Shown: positions 1-9,821 of the stretch, piece after piece
Layout: every line of letters begins with the position of its first letter
How positions within the stretch are numbered: the first letter of the stretch is position 1
Assembly: GCA_937958005.1 (NCBI GenBank)
Contig: CALGOB010000024.1
Location: forward strand, 1 to 37,254
Length of the DNA stretch: 37,254 nt
Reading direction: 5' to 3'
Source: an uncultured Cyclobacteriaceae bacterium
Lineage (GTDB): Bacteria > Bacteroidota > Bacteroidia > Cytophagales > Cyclobacteriaceae
Notes under the pieces: model-generated
Databases searched by the model: none
Told to the model about the DNA's origin: nothing
What the model saw: only the letters and a program-made list of their open reading frames with translations
Program-made: the position numbers and the translations under genes

Positions 1-788
1 ACAAGTCTAAACTCTGGTAAAATCACAAATGGTGGAGTAATAACCGTGTCACTTTCATTTAAGTTTCTATCTTTTATTTGTGTCACTATCTGAAAGGTAT
101 CCCTTCTAAAAGCCAATTCAAAACCTACAGAGATCATGGAATAGTCTATCGTACCAGCCAACGCTTTTCCGTCTTCAAAATTTTGTTGATCAAAAATTGG
201 GAATCTACCATTGAAATCTTCTCCACATAAATCCCTGCTGGCAATTGCTCTAAAATCAAATTCTCTAGGCTCACCATTTACCCTTCTAAAAAATTTTACA
301 CTAATATTAGAATTATTCTCATTTTGAAATATGTATAGGGTATCTACTTCTTGTCCATCTGGATTAAACAACCTTTCATATTGAGGGCAATTGTACACAG
401 GATTTCTATTATCAACTTCCGAAAAAAGTATTTCATTACCGTTTGGTGCTCTCCTAAAGAATGGCGGTACAGCTTGTTTAATAATATTTGGATTATTGGC
501 TCTTGGACCATCCCTAAAGAAAACGGAGTCTCCGTTACTATCGACAATAATATCAAATGGATGATACGGAAAATCATCATCAACTCCAGAAAGCCCTATA
601 TCACCATTACCATCCTGAAAATTAATGGATAGTATCAGAGAATCTCCACTAGAAATATCTCCTTTCCTAAATACAAGGTTTTCAAAAGAAATCGTTGGCT
701 CATCAGGAAACTCCGGCGGGCTAAAACAACCTGACAATGCAGTCAAACAAATTAATAAAAACAAATAAAATATTACTCTCATCTTCAT
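1..788 (-). CDS. Lipoprotein of unknown function, 3' end outside the window
   Basis: An open frame runs from an ATG at 788 down to base 1 without a stop, so about 262 codons of the 5' part are present. The first 21 residues form a lipoprotein signal: basic start, hydrophobic stretch, then a lipobox ending in LSGC with Cys21 as the lipidation site. After it comes a Pro-rich linker and a segment with the GNGDIGL pattern seen in many secreted Bacteroidota lipoproteins. A second ATG lies two codons downstream. I see no catalytic motif. The family is known from many Cytophagales as uncharacterised outer-membrane lipoproteins; function here is unknown. Certain that it is coding and exported, unsure of everything else. 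Confidence 0.8.
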   Translation of the reverse strand, partial: MKMRVIFYLFLLICLTALSGCFSPPEFPDEPTISFENLVFRKGDISSGDSLILSINFQDGNGDIGLSGVDDDFPYHPFDIIVDSNGDSVFFRDGPRANNPNIIKQAVPPFFRRAPNGNEILFSEVDNRNPVYNCPQYERLFNPDGQEVDTLYIFQNENNSNISVKFFRRVNGEPREFDFRAIASRDLCGEDFNGRFPIFDQQNFEDGKALAGTIDYSMISVGFELAFRRDTFQIVTQIKDRNLNESDTVITPPFVILPEFRL

Positions 789-840
789 AACTAGCCTTAT
801 ATTCGCTTACTATTACAACCCACTTTATTTAACAGTTATT

Positions 841-1830
841 GTGTCAAATACTCCTATTATCAAATTCAAAGATACAATTCTTTCTGGTCAATATGATTTT
901 GATCTCATTGCACTGGAAATATTTAATTTTCAGTATAAAAATAACACAATCTATAAAAATTACATAGACTCGCTAGATATCCCTACTCAAAACATCAATT
1001 CAATAAAAGAAATTCCTTTTTTACCCATAGAATTTTTCAAAACTCATCAAATCAAATCCACTACTTTTCTAACTGAAAAAGTTTATAAAAGTAGTGGAAC
1101 AGGGCTTACGGGCAGAAGCATGCACCATATGATAGACAATCATTTCTACCTAAGCTTAGCTAGATCAACTTTTGAACATTTTTATAGTCCACTAGAAGAA
1201 TACATTGTAGCAGCTGTTCTACCCTCCTACCAAGAACAAGGTGATTCATCATTAATTGCCATGACTGACTATTTTATCCAAGCTTCAAATAATCAGTTAT
1301 CAGGCTATTATCTTGAGAGTTTAGACGATATTAATAAGCTCTTGCTTAAAGCTAAAGAAAGTCGTAAAAAAATCCTTTTCATAGGAGTTACTTACGCCCT
1401 ACTAAATATGGCTCAAAAAGGGTTAGTAATTGGAAATAAGCATATCGTCATGGAAACAGGAGGAATGAAAGGCAGAGGCAAAGAATTAATCAGAGAAGAG
1501 TTACATGCTATCCTTAAGCAAGGTTTAGGTGTAGAACATATCCACTCGGAATATGGCATGACAGAACTTACATCCCAAGCCTACTCAAAAGGAGAAGGGA
1601 TTTTTAACCTACCAAGTAGTATGAGAATTTTAGCAAGGGATATTAATGACCCTTTTAATTATGTCTCGGAAGGTAAAACAGGAGGTGCAAATATCATTGA
1701 TTTAGGAAACTTTTCCACCTGCAGTTTTATTGAAACCAAAGATATGGTAAGATTAAAAAGTGATGGGTTTGAGATTCTTGGAAGGTTTGACAATTCAGAC
1801 TTAAGAGGGTGTAATCTATTATTAGTCTAA
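841..1830 (+). CDS. LuxE-type acyl-activating enzyme (acyl-protein synthetase family)
   Basis: The 329-residue product looks like the LuxE/acyl-protein synthetase group of adenylate-forming enzymes, which activate a carboxylic acid with ATP. The phosphate-binding stretch SSGTGLTGRS is near residues 84-93. The motif HSEYGMTELTSQAY near residues 236-249 matches the adenylate-binding Y-G-x-T-E core of the superfamily. The likely start is GTG at 841; no in-frame ATG lies close to it and the N-terminus fits the family. It is divergent from the lipoprotein gene with 52 bases between starts. No fatty-acid reductase partner (LuxC or LuxD) is present in the window, so the substrate is unknown. Family call fairly sure, role not. 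Confidence 0.75.
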   Translation: MSNTPIIKFKDTILSGQYDFDLIALEIFNFQYKNNTIYKNYIDSLDIPTQNINSIKEIPFLPIEFFKTHQIKSTTFLTEKVYKSSGTGLTGRSMHHMIDNHFYLSLARSTFEHFYSPLEEYIVAAVLPSYQEQGDSSLIAMTDYFIQASNNQLSGYYLESLDDINKLLLKAKESRKKILFIGVTYALLNMAQKGLVIGNKHIVMETGGMKGRGKELIREELHAILKQGLGVEHIHSEYGMTELTSQAYSKGEGIFNLPSSMRILARDINDPFNYVSEGKTGGANIIDLGNFSTCSFIETKDMVRLKSDGFEILGRFDNSDLRGCNLLLV

Positions 1831-1994
1831 GAAAATACTAATTTCACCTAAATAAACGTTACAATTAATAATAAATGAATTATTTAGTTGGAAAGTACAA
1901 AAAGACCTCATATTTTTGATAATATAATTATTTCATTAAAAGTCAAAATGTGCTTTTTTTTTGAAATTTAGTGTAGGCTTAGACATATAAACCA

Positions 1995-2120
1995 ATGAAG
2001 TTAAAAGTATTATTATTTGTGATCGTGATTTTTGCAGCCAGTGCATGTACACAAAAGACTTGCCCTACTTATGCAAAGAAAGAAGTAAAAGAAGTGAAAA
2101 CTGACAAAGTCAGAATATAA
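1995..2120 (+). CDS. Small lipoprotein, 41 residues
   Basis: A 41-codon frame begins ATG AAG TTA and ends TAA at 2118-2120. Its product starts with a short basic N-terminus, a hydrophobic core of about 12 residues and a lipobox ASAC with Cys18, then a Lys-rich tail containing KTCPTYAKK. That is a complete minimal lipoprotein: signal peptide plus about 24 mature residues. It stands alone between the acyl-activating enzyme gene and the converging response-regulator gene. I infer it is real because signal, lipobox and polar tail occur in the right order in one frame. The Cys-Pro-Thr-Tyr segment could be a conserved feature but I cannot check this. Function unknown. Confidence 0.6.
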   Translation: MKLKVLLFVIVIFAASACTQKTCPTYAKKEVKEVKTDKVRI

Positions 2121-2154
2121 CACTCCTTTTTATAAAATATAAATGCGGTTATCC

Positions 2155-3312
2155 TTAGATATCCGCATATTTCTTTACTGTATCCACTGAGATTAATCCA
2201 TCTGACATAATAATTAGTCTTTCAACTACATTCCGTAATTCCCTAATATTTCCCGTCCAATCCTTGGTTTTCAATAATTCCACAGCTTCTTCGTCTATTT
2301 TAGTAATAGCAGAGTTATAATCAACTGCTATATCCTGTAAAAATTTATCTACGAGTAATGGAATATCATCTAATCTATCATTTAATGGCGGTACTTTAAT
2401 CAAAATGACACTTAATCTATGATATAAATCTTCCCTAAATTCATTATCCGCTATTGCTTGCTTAAGGTTTTTATTCGTTGCAGCTAATACCCGTACATCT
2501 ACTTTGATCTGCTTATCTCCGCCAACGCGGGTAATCTTGCTTTCCTGTAAAGCCCTTAATACTTTAGCTTGAGCAGAAAGACTCATATCTCCAATTTCGT
2601 CTAGAAAGAGAGTCCCTCCATTTGCTTGTTCAAATTTTCCTATACGTTGTTTAACAGCAGAAGTAAAAGCTCCTTTCTCATGACCAAAAAGCTCACTTTC
2701 AATCAAGTCCGAAGGTATTGCAGCACAATTTACTTCAACCATTGGCCCTTTATATCTTGCACTCTTTTCATGTAGCCATCTTGCTACCAATTCTTTACCA
2801 GTACCATTTGCACCTGTAATGAGCACACGAGCTTCAGTAGGGGCTACTTTTTCAATAGTTTCTTTGACATCTGCAATCACCCCAGATTCCCCTACAATGT
2901 CATATTTTTTATTTATTCTCTTCTTTAATATTTTAGTCTCAGTAACTAAAACTGATTTATCCAAAGCATTTCTGACCGAAAGTAATAGCCTATTAAGATC
3001 CGGAGGTTTTGGAATAAAATCAAAAGCCCCAATCTTAGTAGCTTCAACAGCATTTTCAATGGTCCCGTGAGCAGAAATCATAAGAAATTCTGTATTTATC
3101 CCTAATTCTGTGGCTGCCTTCAAGACTTCAATGCCATCCATTTTAGGCATTTTTATATCACAAAGTGCCACATCAAAATTTCCAACCTTGAGTTTTTCAA
3201 GTCCTTCTTCTCCATCTTTCGCCTCTTCTATCTCATATTTCTCATACTCAAGTATTTCTTTAAGAGTGTTTCTGATGCTCTTTTCATCATCAATAATTAG
3301 AATCTTTGACAT
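2155..3312 (-). CDS. Sigma-54-type response regulator without a DNA-binding domain
   Basis: Receiver domain at residues 1-120: acidic pocket D8-D9, phosphoacceptor D52, Ser80 and Lys102. AAA+ sigma-54 interaction domain from about 137: Walker A GANGTGKE at 167-174, a GAFTSA loop at 214-219 in place of the usual GAFTGA, and Walker [12 protein letters not shown] at 232-242. The protein stops at residue 385, just after the AAA+ domain; NtrC-type proteins normally carry a further 50-80 residues with a Fis-type helix-turn-helix. The frame past the stop shows no such helix. It should therefore activate sigma-54 promoters from solution, or act through a partner, as reported for HTH-less members such as FlgR. 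No histidine kinase is adjacent. The start lies about 23 bases after the rnpB 3' end. Confidence 0.93.
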   Translation of the reverse strand: MSKILIIDDEKSIRNTLKEILEYEKYEIEEAKDGEEGLEKLKVGNFDVALCDIKMPKMDGIEVLKAATELGINTEFLMISAHGTIENAVEATKIGAFDFIPKPPDLNRLLLSVRNALDKSVLVTETKILKKRINKKYDIVGESGVIADVKETIEKVAPTEARVLITGANGTGKELVARWLHEKSARYKGPMVEVNCAAIPSDLIESELFGHEKGAFTSAVKQRIGKFEQANGGTLFLDEIGDMSLSAQAKVLRALQESKITRVGGDKQIKVDVRVLAATNKNLKQAIADNEFREDLYHRLSVILIKVPPLNDRLDDIPLLVDKFLQDIAVDYNSAITKIDEEAVELLKTKDWTGNIRELRNVVERLIIMSDGLISVDTVKKYADI

Positions 3313-3335
3313 TTTCTTAAATTAATTAAAAAAAA

Positions 3336-3740
3336 TGCAAGCCTATAAGCCGGGTTCTGTAAACTGACAAATGTCAGCATTCTTATCATTTATCTAGCCC
3401 TGAAGTTTGCCATCAGAGTCTAACGATCTACCCATCACGTTTTTCACAAGAAAACAATCGGGCAAATTGATCTTGATTATTCATCAAGATAACGTGACCT
3501 ATTTGATCTTTCAACCCACGAGGTTTACCATGCGCCTTGATTCACACCAAGGCCGGTAGGCTCTTACCACTACCTTTTCACCCTTACCGAAACGATATAT
3601 TGTTAAGGCGGTATATTTTCTGTTGCACTTTCTGTATTCCAATATTAGCTATCAGAACCCTTCCCGTTAGGAAGCGTGGTGCCCTGTGTTGCCCGGACTT
3701 TCCTCACCAACCTAAACTGGTGCGATAAGACAGCTTGCCT
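3336..3740 (-). ncRNA. rnpB: RNase P RNA, catalytic subunit
   Basis: On the minus strand the sequence carries the conserved hallmarks of bacterial RNase P RNA: GAGGAAAGTCCGGGC near the 5' side (about 3690-3705) and ACAGAACCCGGCTTATAGGC at the 3' side (about 3343-3362). The ends pair as helix P1, GCAAGC with GCTTGC. A run of eight T follows P1, so P1 plus this tract probably forms the terminator. The 5' end is set by P1 and by a -7 box just upstream; it could be off by a few bases. The RNA trims the 5' leader of pre-tRNAs together with RnpA, which is not in the window. Short open frames across this interval are not genes. Confidence 0.95.
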
Positions 3741-3742
3741 GA

Positions 3743-3750
3743 CAAAGTTA
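3743..3750 (-). promoter_or_regulatory. Probable -7 promoter box of rnpB
   Basis: The minus strand reads TAACTTTG here, an exact fit to the Bacteroidota -7 consensus TAnnTTTG. It ends three to five bases before the predicted 5' end of RNase P RNA, the right place for a promoter. I see no clear -33 TTTG about 20 bases further upstream. Confidence 0.5.
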
Positions 3751-3784
3751 TACAATTAATAAATGTTGCTTAGAATGTTATAGG

Positions 3785-6700
3785 TTAATTAGAAGGTTTA
3801 TTTACTTCATTCCCATCCGCATCAACAAACTTGACCTTTTTTACTTGAGACTTTAGCCAAATTTCTTTTAAATAATCGAATGAGCGGACATAACGTATGC
3901 TTGCACCTGTTTCGAAGGCATTGTCATCTTCTAATACATTTTGATTGTTTCTGGTAAACATTTTAACTCTCAATTTTCCATCTGGTGTAAGCAGGTATTC
4001 TAAGGTAATATCCCCTATAATATTACCAATCTTATTAGGGTCAGCCTCTTGACCGTTTGGAGTAACAGTGCCAAATCCACCGCCTCTGGAAATTCTTAGT
4101 CTTCCATCTAAAAACTTATAAGAAAGTCTTAGTCTAAACGCATTGAACGCATCTGCATCCAATGAGCTTATATCTACATCTACTTCTAGGTTGTCATCTA
4201 CTTGCGTTATCCAATAACTTAATTGATTACTTACAAACTCACTCACACTCACTCCTATTGCCTGACTTGCCACAAAGTTAGCATTGGTATCAAACAGTCT
4301 TTTCAGTATCAAAAGACTAAAAACCTGCCTGTTTAATTTTTGTTGATCTGCCTTAATAGATGATTTAAAGGCGTCTATAAAAACTGATTGATCTAATCGA
4401 TAATCCTCAAAATCAATATCGAAATTAATCTCAGGTTCTAACATTTCTCCATCTAAAAAGAGCTTAACTATAGATTTGGCTCTTGCATTAGAAGTTGGGT
4501 CATTTGTCAACTGAGCAATTGAAACTACTTGAGAGTAATTAGCTTCTATTGCTAGGATAGCTTTGTAAGGGTCTCCATACCAAGAAATCCTACTTCCTGG
4601 GTTAATAATAAATTCTTTATTGATGATATTATACAAAGTAAAATTGTACCCACCTTCCTTAATTTCATAATCACCAAACATAGAAAAGTCACCTTCTGTG
4701 TTCACCGTTAATTTTATGTCACCATCTCCTCTTCCTCTGATAATATCTCCTGATTTAATATCAAAAATCAATTCAAAATAAGCATCAGGTGTAACGTCTA
4801 TGGTAAAATCTAGCTCAACTCCTTTTAGGTTAATTTCTTCTTCAATTACCTTGTTAATATTTAACGTATCAGAAAAGTCTACAAAAGTGATATATTCTTT
4901 AACATTTGTATTTGTTTCTTCAGACAAAGGGACAAATATTTTCGTGTTTTTATTAGTTGATGCATTGGCAGAGATTTTAATATTTCTTGGTGTCCCATAA
5001 ATAGTTGATTTACCAGTAGTATAAGCTTCTCCATAAAACAATTGATTATCCTTTTGGTTTGTATTCAACACATTGAAATTAAACAAATCTATTTCCACAT
5101 CTATTAATAAATTTTTAAATCCGTTATGGGTAATATTACCAGAAGAAAATGCTTTATTTCCTTTAAAATCAACAAACTCTATCTTCTGAAAAGATATAAT
5201 ATCTTGACTAAACTCAAACGTTCCTTCATACTGGTATTCAGTTTTCAGGTAATCTATCAACACGGTTCCTTTTTCCAGCTTTGCGGCACCGTTAATAATT
5301 GGATAGTCTAGAGATCCCGTCACATGAAATTTACCTGTAACGTCACCATTCAAATTTGAAGCCACCCCCGTTAAATAAGGGGTTAAAAGGGCTATTTGTG
5401 CCCCATCGAAGCTTGCATCTAGGTCTAAGCTTTTTTCTCCATTATTTAAACCAATATCTCCAATTATCTTGATTGCATTAATCCCTTTTCTAAATATATT
5501 AAAATCAATCTGTAATTTCTTTCCATATTTATCCCAAGAAGTATTTGCACTAATATCGCCCACTAGAAACTGATCAAAGTATAGTTCATCAATTTTAAGT
5601 TCTCCAGTAAAATAGCTTCCAGACTTTTCCTTCTTAAAATTCACAAAACCATTAGCCGTACCAGCTAGGTTTCTCTTCATCAACGCATTAAGATTGATTA
5701 CATCCAAATTCCCCACCATAATATCCAAATCAGCACTCTCTCCATAAAAACCCTCCAAGGAAAGGAATTGACTGCCATCCGTTAATATCAAATCACTAAT
5801 AGTTACTCCTTTTTTATCAGTCTGGTTAAGTATAACCATTTGATTCCCTTTACTGAAATGAAAAATATGATTATCCAATTTTACATTAGAAGAATCAAAA
5901 GACATGATAGTAGAATCTTTAACAAATGTTACCGTCCCAGAAACATCTACAGCATTCAAGGAATCTAATCTTTTAGCAGCTAAATTGAATTTTATCTTAT
6001 TTTCATTCCATGACAAAGTTGTTGCCAGTGTTTCTGTTTCTATTTGGTCATTCCAATACTGCTGGTCAGAAAATACTTCCCCTTGTCCAGTTACTTTAGA
6101 AATTTCACTTTCCTTGGCCAAACTAACTGAAACAAAGTTATTGGTCATAGCATTTCCTTCATAATAAATACTATCCAATAATAAATTAAGTGAGAGGTCT
6201 ATTTTATCTCCATGATATAGGCCTCCATAAGCTTCCAATTGCTTAGACAGGTAAATGTCTTGATAAAAAGGTCTAAGGAATAAATTCGGGTCTTGTACTT
6301 TAACAAAAAACTGCATGGAATAAGCGTCCTTATCAACACTTTTCTTATCAGCATAATAATTTGATAATTTAGAGCTGTCATTCTCCAATTCCAGCAACAA
6401 TTCCTGGCCAATGTTTTTAATATCTGCCCCAACTTGAGATAATTTAAAATCCCCTGACAATTGTGCTTCTACTTGATTTGAAAAAAGATCAATAATCTTA
6501 TTTTCATTGACCTGACGAATTTCCAATGTAAGGCTATCTAAATTCATCTCTTGGCCATTTCTTCTTAGGTAGAAATCTTTAATTACAGCATTCCCAGTAA
6601 CTTTATCAATATCGAAACCCTGTATCTCCAACTTGGATTTAGCACTAATAATAATATTCTCCTGAGTAAGTTTAATATTCTGAAGATTTACAGAATCAAC

Positions 6701-8293
6701 TTCAATAAATGCTTCAATAATTTCTTTTTTGTCAGACAAATCAATTCTCCCATCAATTTTTAATTGCAAATTGGGGTCATTAACTAGCAGTTTACCATTA
6801 AAAAACTGAGACTTAAATTCTCCATCTGTTGCAAGGTTAATGTATTCATATCCATTTATACCAGCACTTTTCACATCAGATTTTAAGAAAAAATCAGCCG
6901 ACTCTACTGTCAGTCCATTTCCATTTAAGCTCCCAGTAAGAGCAATTTTTTGAAACAATGTTGTATCACCTACAATAGAACCAATATCAAAGCCTCCAGT
7001 AGAAACAAATCCCTCGTAGGCAGTAGTTGTTGGGTAGTCTTTTATCTTCAAATTGACGTCCGTATACAAATCCCCTGCCTTAGTTCTAAAATTCCCCTTG
7101 GTTACGAAATCACTTAAAAACCCTGTAAATTCACCTTTATAGTTAAGCTGGTTAATGCTCTCAGGAAATTGGATAGACCTATTGCCCAATTCATAAAATA
7201 GTTCTTGAAGATTAATATTTGCCTCTTGGAAATCAATATCTAGAAATGTTTCTGAAATTACCGGAAGGCCTAAGACAAATAAGTTAGCTTTAAAATTTAT
7301 GAGGTCTGCAATTGAAAAGCTTACATCTCTTCCTTGTAAACTACCTATTTTTCCAAAAATTTCCCCTTGCAAAGAAACACTCTCTCTTATAGGAGTATCT
7401 GGCAAATTAAAAAGAGCACTTAGCTCACCTATATTTAAATTGCTTTCCTCAATGTTTGCATCAATATTTACTTTCTCGGTAAAATAGTTTAGTGCAGACA
7501 GAGAATCATATAAAAAATTTATATCCCCACTCACTTTACTAGCTGCTGTTTCTAAGTTTAATTCATTTAGATGTAAACCTTCAAGATCAAATTCTACCAG
7601 TGAATTTAATTTCTTGATTTCAGCAAGTTTATCCACGGTGCATGTTAGGCCATCAACTTTAATGGAAATCAACCCCGAATCTATTTTCACATATTCTACT
7701 TCAGCAATAATATTATTAATAGTCAAATGCGAAAAATCTACCTGATCTACCTTCTTCTTTCTATTGTAATCGTTGTATTGAAAATTAACACTATCAAGCT
7801 TAATTCCACCAATATTTATAGATAGATTTTTTTTAGGTTTTCTGGGTGTTGGATTAGAGCCATTAAGCAATCTTAAAAATTTGATTAGGTTAATTTCACT
7901 TTCGCCTTTATATTTTGTTAAATAAAGTTCCCCTTTAGCAACAGAAATGTCATTAAAGAGGATTAGTTGTTTCACTAGTAATGCCCCTAAGTCTAAATCC
8001 GCTTTCACAACTCCTGTAGAAACCATCAGACCATCACTTAAATCATTGACAATCAGACCTTCTAGTTCTATCTCATCAAACCAGGATATATATATATGAT
8101 TAATTTCAGTTTGAAATCCTGTTTTTTGATGAACATAGCTCGTAATTTTGTCAGCTAGAAAAGCTTGCACCTGAGGAATTCTAACTGTTAACACTAGGGC
8201 AAAGAGTATTGCAAACACTCCCAAGACTAACTTAAGAATGATTTTAACTCCCTTGCTGCTAAGCAACCATTTTAATGTAGAATAAAATGTCAA
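3785..8293 (-). CDS. TamB-like AsmA/DUF490 family protein, 1502 residues
   Basis: One N-terminal membrane anchor (about residues 17-42, hydrophobic with VLGVFAILFALVLTV) is followed by more than 1400 residues of beta-rich, repetitive sequence. The C-terminal 350 residues have the DUF490/TamB character (GRGDGDIKLTVNTEGDFSMFG, later a domain containing LDGRLRISRGGG). TamB-like proteins bridge inner and outer membrane and are implicated in outer-membrane protein assembly and phospholipid transport; that role is from the family, not shown here. The start must be TTG at 8293 or further in, because TAA lies directly upstream in frame and no ATG is close. It lies head-to-head with tsaD, with only eight bases between the two starts. 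No TamA partner is in the window. Confidence 0.88.
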   Translation of the reverse strand: MTFYSTLKWLLSSKGVKIILKLVLGVFAILFALVLTVRIPQVQAFLADKITSYVHQKTGFQTEINHIYISWFDEIELEGLIVNDLSDGLMVSTGVVKADLDLGALLVKQLILFNDISVAKGELYLTKYKGESEINLIKFLRLLNGSNPTPRKPKKNLSINIGGIKLDSVNFQYNDYNRKKKVDQVDFSHLTINNIIAEVEYVKIDSGLISIKVDGLTCTVDKLAEIKKLNSLVEFDLEGLHLNELNLETAASKVSGDINFLYDSLSALNYFTEKVNIDANIEESNLNIGELSALFNLPDTPIRESVSLQGEIFGKIGSLQGRDVSFSIADLINFKANLFVLGLPVISETFLDIDFQEANINLQELFYELGNRSIQFPESINQLNYKGEFTGFLSDFVTKGNFRTKAGDLYTDVNLKIKDYPTTTAYEGFVSTGGFDIGSIVGDTTLFQKIALTGSLNGNGLTVESADFFLKSDVKSAGINGYEYINLATDGEFKSQFFNGKLLVNDPNLQLKIDGRIDLSDKKEIIEAFIEVDSVNLQNIKLTQENIIISAKSKLEIQGFDIDKVTGNAVIKDFYLRRNGQEMNLDSLTLEIRQVNENKIIDLFSNQVEAQLSGDFKLSQVGADIKNIGQELLLELENDSSKLSNYYADKKSVDKDAYSMQFFVKVQDPNLFLRPFYQDIYLSKQLEAYGGLYHGDKIDLSLNLLLDSIYYEGNAMTNNFVSVSLAKESEISKVTGQGEVFSDQQYWNDQIETETLATTLSWNENKIKFNLAAKRLDSLNAVDVSGTVTFVKDSTIMSFDSSNVKLDNHIFHFSKGNQMVILNQTDKKGVTISDLILTDGSQFLSLEGFYGESADLDIMVGNLDVINLNALMKRNLAGTANGFVNFKKEKSGSYFTGELKIDELYFDQFLVGDISANTSWDKYGKKLQIDFNIFRKGINAIKIIGDIGLNNGEKSLDLDASFDGAQIALLTPYLTGVASNLNGDVTGKFHVTGSLDYPIINGAAKLEKGTVLIDYLKTEYQYEGTFEFSQDIISFQKIEFVDFKGNKAFSSGNITHNGFKNLLIDVEIDLFNFNVLNTNQKDNQLFYGEAYTTGKSTIYGTPRNIKISANASTNKNTKIFVPLSEETNTNVKEYITFVDFSDTLNINKVIEEEINLKGVELDFTIDVTPDAYFELIFDIKSGDIIRGRGDGDIKLTVNTEGDFSMFGDYEIKEGGYNFTLYNIINKEFIINPGSRISWYGDPYKAILAIEANYSQVVSIAQLTNDPTSNARAKSIVKLFLDGEMLEPEINFDIDFEDYRLDQSVFIDAFKSSIKADQQKLNRQVFSLLILKRLFDTNANFVASQAIGVSVSEFVSNQLSYWITQVDDNLEVDVDISSLDADAFNAFRLRLSYKFLDGRLRISRGGGFGTVTPNGQEADPNKIGNIIGDITLEYLLTPDGKLRVKMFTRNNQNVLEDDNAFETGASIRYVRSFDYLKEIWLKSQVKKVKFVDADGNEVNKPSN

Positions 8294-8301
8294 TTAATTA
8301 A

Positions 8302-9306
8302 ATGAATATTAACATATTAGCCATAGAATCATCTTGTGATGAAACATCTGCCTCAATAATTATTAACGGCAAAGTCCAAAATAACATTGTTGCGACCCAG
8401 TCAATTCATGAAAATTACGGTGGTGTAGTTCCTGAATTAGCGTCTAGGGCACATCAACAAAATATTATTCCTGTAGTGAATGAAGCCTTAAAAGATGCAA
8501 ATATAGCTAAATCTAACTTGTCCGCAATCGCTTTTACGCAAGGTCCTGGGTTATTAGGAGCTTTATTGATCGGTACTTCGTTCGCAAAGTCTATGGCGTT
8601 AGCTCTAGGGATACCAGTCATCGCTGTAAATCATATGAAAGCTCATATATTAGCTCATTTCATTGAATCCCCCTCACCTAAATTTCCATTTCTCTGTTTG
8701 ACTGTAAGTGGTGGTCATACACAAATTGTAAAGGTAGAATCTGCCATAAAAATGGAGGTTATTGGCACCACAAAAGATGATGCGGTAGGAGAAGCATTTG
8801 ATAAGTGTGCAAAAATCATTGGTTTTCCCTATCCAGGTGGCCCATTAATTGATCAGCATGCCAAGAGTGGTGATCCTAATCGTTTTAAATTTCCAAATAC
8901 AGAAATGCCTGGTCTATTCTACTCATTTAGTGGCATCAAAACAGCTTTTTTATATTTTGTAAGGGATGAAATGAAAAAGGATGATCAATTTATTGAAAAG
9001 AATAGAAATGACCTATGTGCCAGTATCCAAAAGACACTTGTAGATATGTTATTTTCCAAATTAAAAAAAGCATCTAAAAATACTGGAATCAATCAAATAG
9101 CCATTGCCGGAGGAGTTTCGGCCAATAGTGAGCTAAGAAATAGATTGGATCAAATAAAAGACAAATTAAACTGGGATGTTTTTATCCCATCCTTTCAATA
9201 TTGCACTGATAATGCTGGCATGATTGCAATGGCTGCACACTTTCAATATGAAGCAGGTGATTTTTCCACATATCACGCAGTCCCCCAGCCCAGAATGCAA
9301 ATTTGA
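8302..9306 (+). CDS. tsaD: tRNA N6-adenosine threonylcarbamoyltransferase TsaD
   Basis: The 334-residue product transfers the threonylcarbamoyl group to A37 of ANN-decoding tRNAs, working with TsaB and TsaE, which are not in the window. Diagnostic motifs are ESSCDETS at residues 9-16, the metal-binding HMKAH at 111-115 within VNHMKAHILAH, the VSGGHTQ strand, and the C-terminal CTDNAGMIA segment that supplies the metal-ligand Asp. Length matches the bacterial family. The ATG at 8302 gives the canonical N-terminus. Its promoter must lie inside the divergent TamB-like gene. smpB follows after 44 bases on the same strand. Confidence 0.97.
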   Translation: MNINILAIESSCDETSASIIINGKVQNNIVATQSIHENYGGVVPELASRAHQQNIIPVVNEALKDANIAKSNLSAIAFTQGPGLLGALLIGTSFAKSMALALGIPVIAVNHMKAHILAHFIESPSPKFPFLCLTVSGGHTQIVKVESAIKMEVIGTTKDDAVGEAFDKCAKIIGFPYPGGPLIDQHAKSGDPNRFKFPNTEMPGLFYSFSGIKTAFLYFVRDEMKKDDQFIEKNRNDLCASIQKTLVDMLFSKLKKASKNTGINQIAIAGGVSANSELRNRLDQIKDKLNWDVFIPSFQYCTDNAGMIAMAAHFQYEAGDFSTYHAVPQPRMQI

Positions 9307-9350
9307 GGCTTAATATTATGAAATATGTTTGAATACAATTAGATTTAAAG

Positions 9351-9818
9351 ATGGCTGACAAAAAAAGGTTCGCAAAAAACATTACCGTCAAAAACAAAAA
9401 GGCAAGTTATGAATATACATTTCTAGAGAATTATGAAGCAGGCATCATCTTACAGGGCACTGAAATTAAGTCCATTAGAGAAGGAAAAGTAAGTCTTCAA
9501 GAAGCCTATTGTTTCATAGAAGAAGAGGAAGTCTTTATAAAAGGAATGAATATTTCCCCTTATTCGCAAGCTTCATTTAAAAATCATGAACCAACTAGGG
9601 TTAGGAAACTATTATTATCACGAAGAGAAATAGATAAGATAGCATCAAAAAAAGATGAAAAAGGACTCACTTTGGTACCTGTAAAGTTATATGTAACCGC
9701 AAGAGGTTTTGCTAAAATAGAAATCGCTTTAGCCAAAGGGAAAAAGCTATACGACAAACGAGAATCCATTAAAGAGAAAGATCAAAAACGTGAGTTAAAA
9801 AAAATAAAACTAATTTAA
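9351..9818 (+). CDS. smpB: SsrA-binding protein SmpB
   Basis: This 155-residue basic protein matches SmpB, which binds tmRNA and delivers it to stalled ribosomes for trans-translation. The family signatures are visible: NKKASYEYTFLENYEAGIILQGTEIKS split over residues 15-43 (beta-barrel core with GTE.KS), and the C-terminal KGKKLYDKRESIKEKD segment that becomes helical in the decoding centre. The N-terminus is Lys-rich as expected. The tmRNA gene itself is not in the window. It sits between tsaD and the HNH gene, with the latter four bases downstream, so the two are probably co-transcribed. Confidence 0.97.
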   Translation: MADKKRFAKNITVKNKKASYEYTFLENYEAGIILQGTEIKSIREGKVSLQEAYCFIEEEEVFIKGMNISPYSQASFKNHEPTRVRKLLLSRREIDKIASKKDEKGLTLVPVKLYVTARGFAKIEIALAKGKKLYDKRESIKEKDQKRELKKIKLI

Positions 9819-9821
9819 GAT

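Noticed and set aside
3537-3728. A 63-codon open frame inside the RNase P RNA gene, plus strand
   Set aside because: It lies entirely within conserved RNase P RNA sequence on the opposite strand and has no protein family character.
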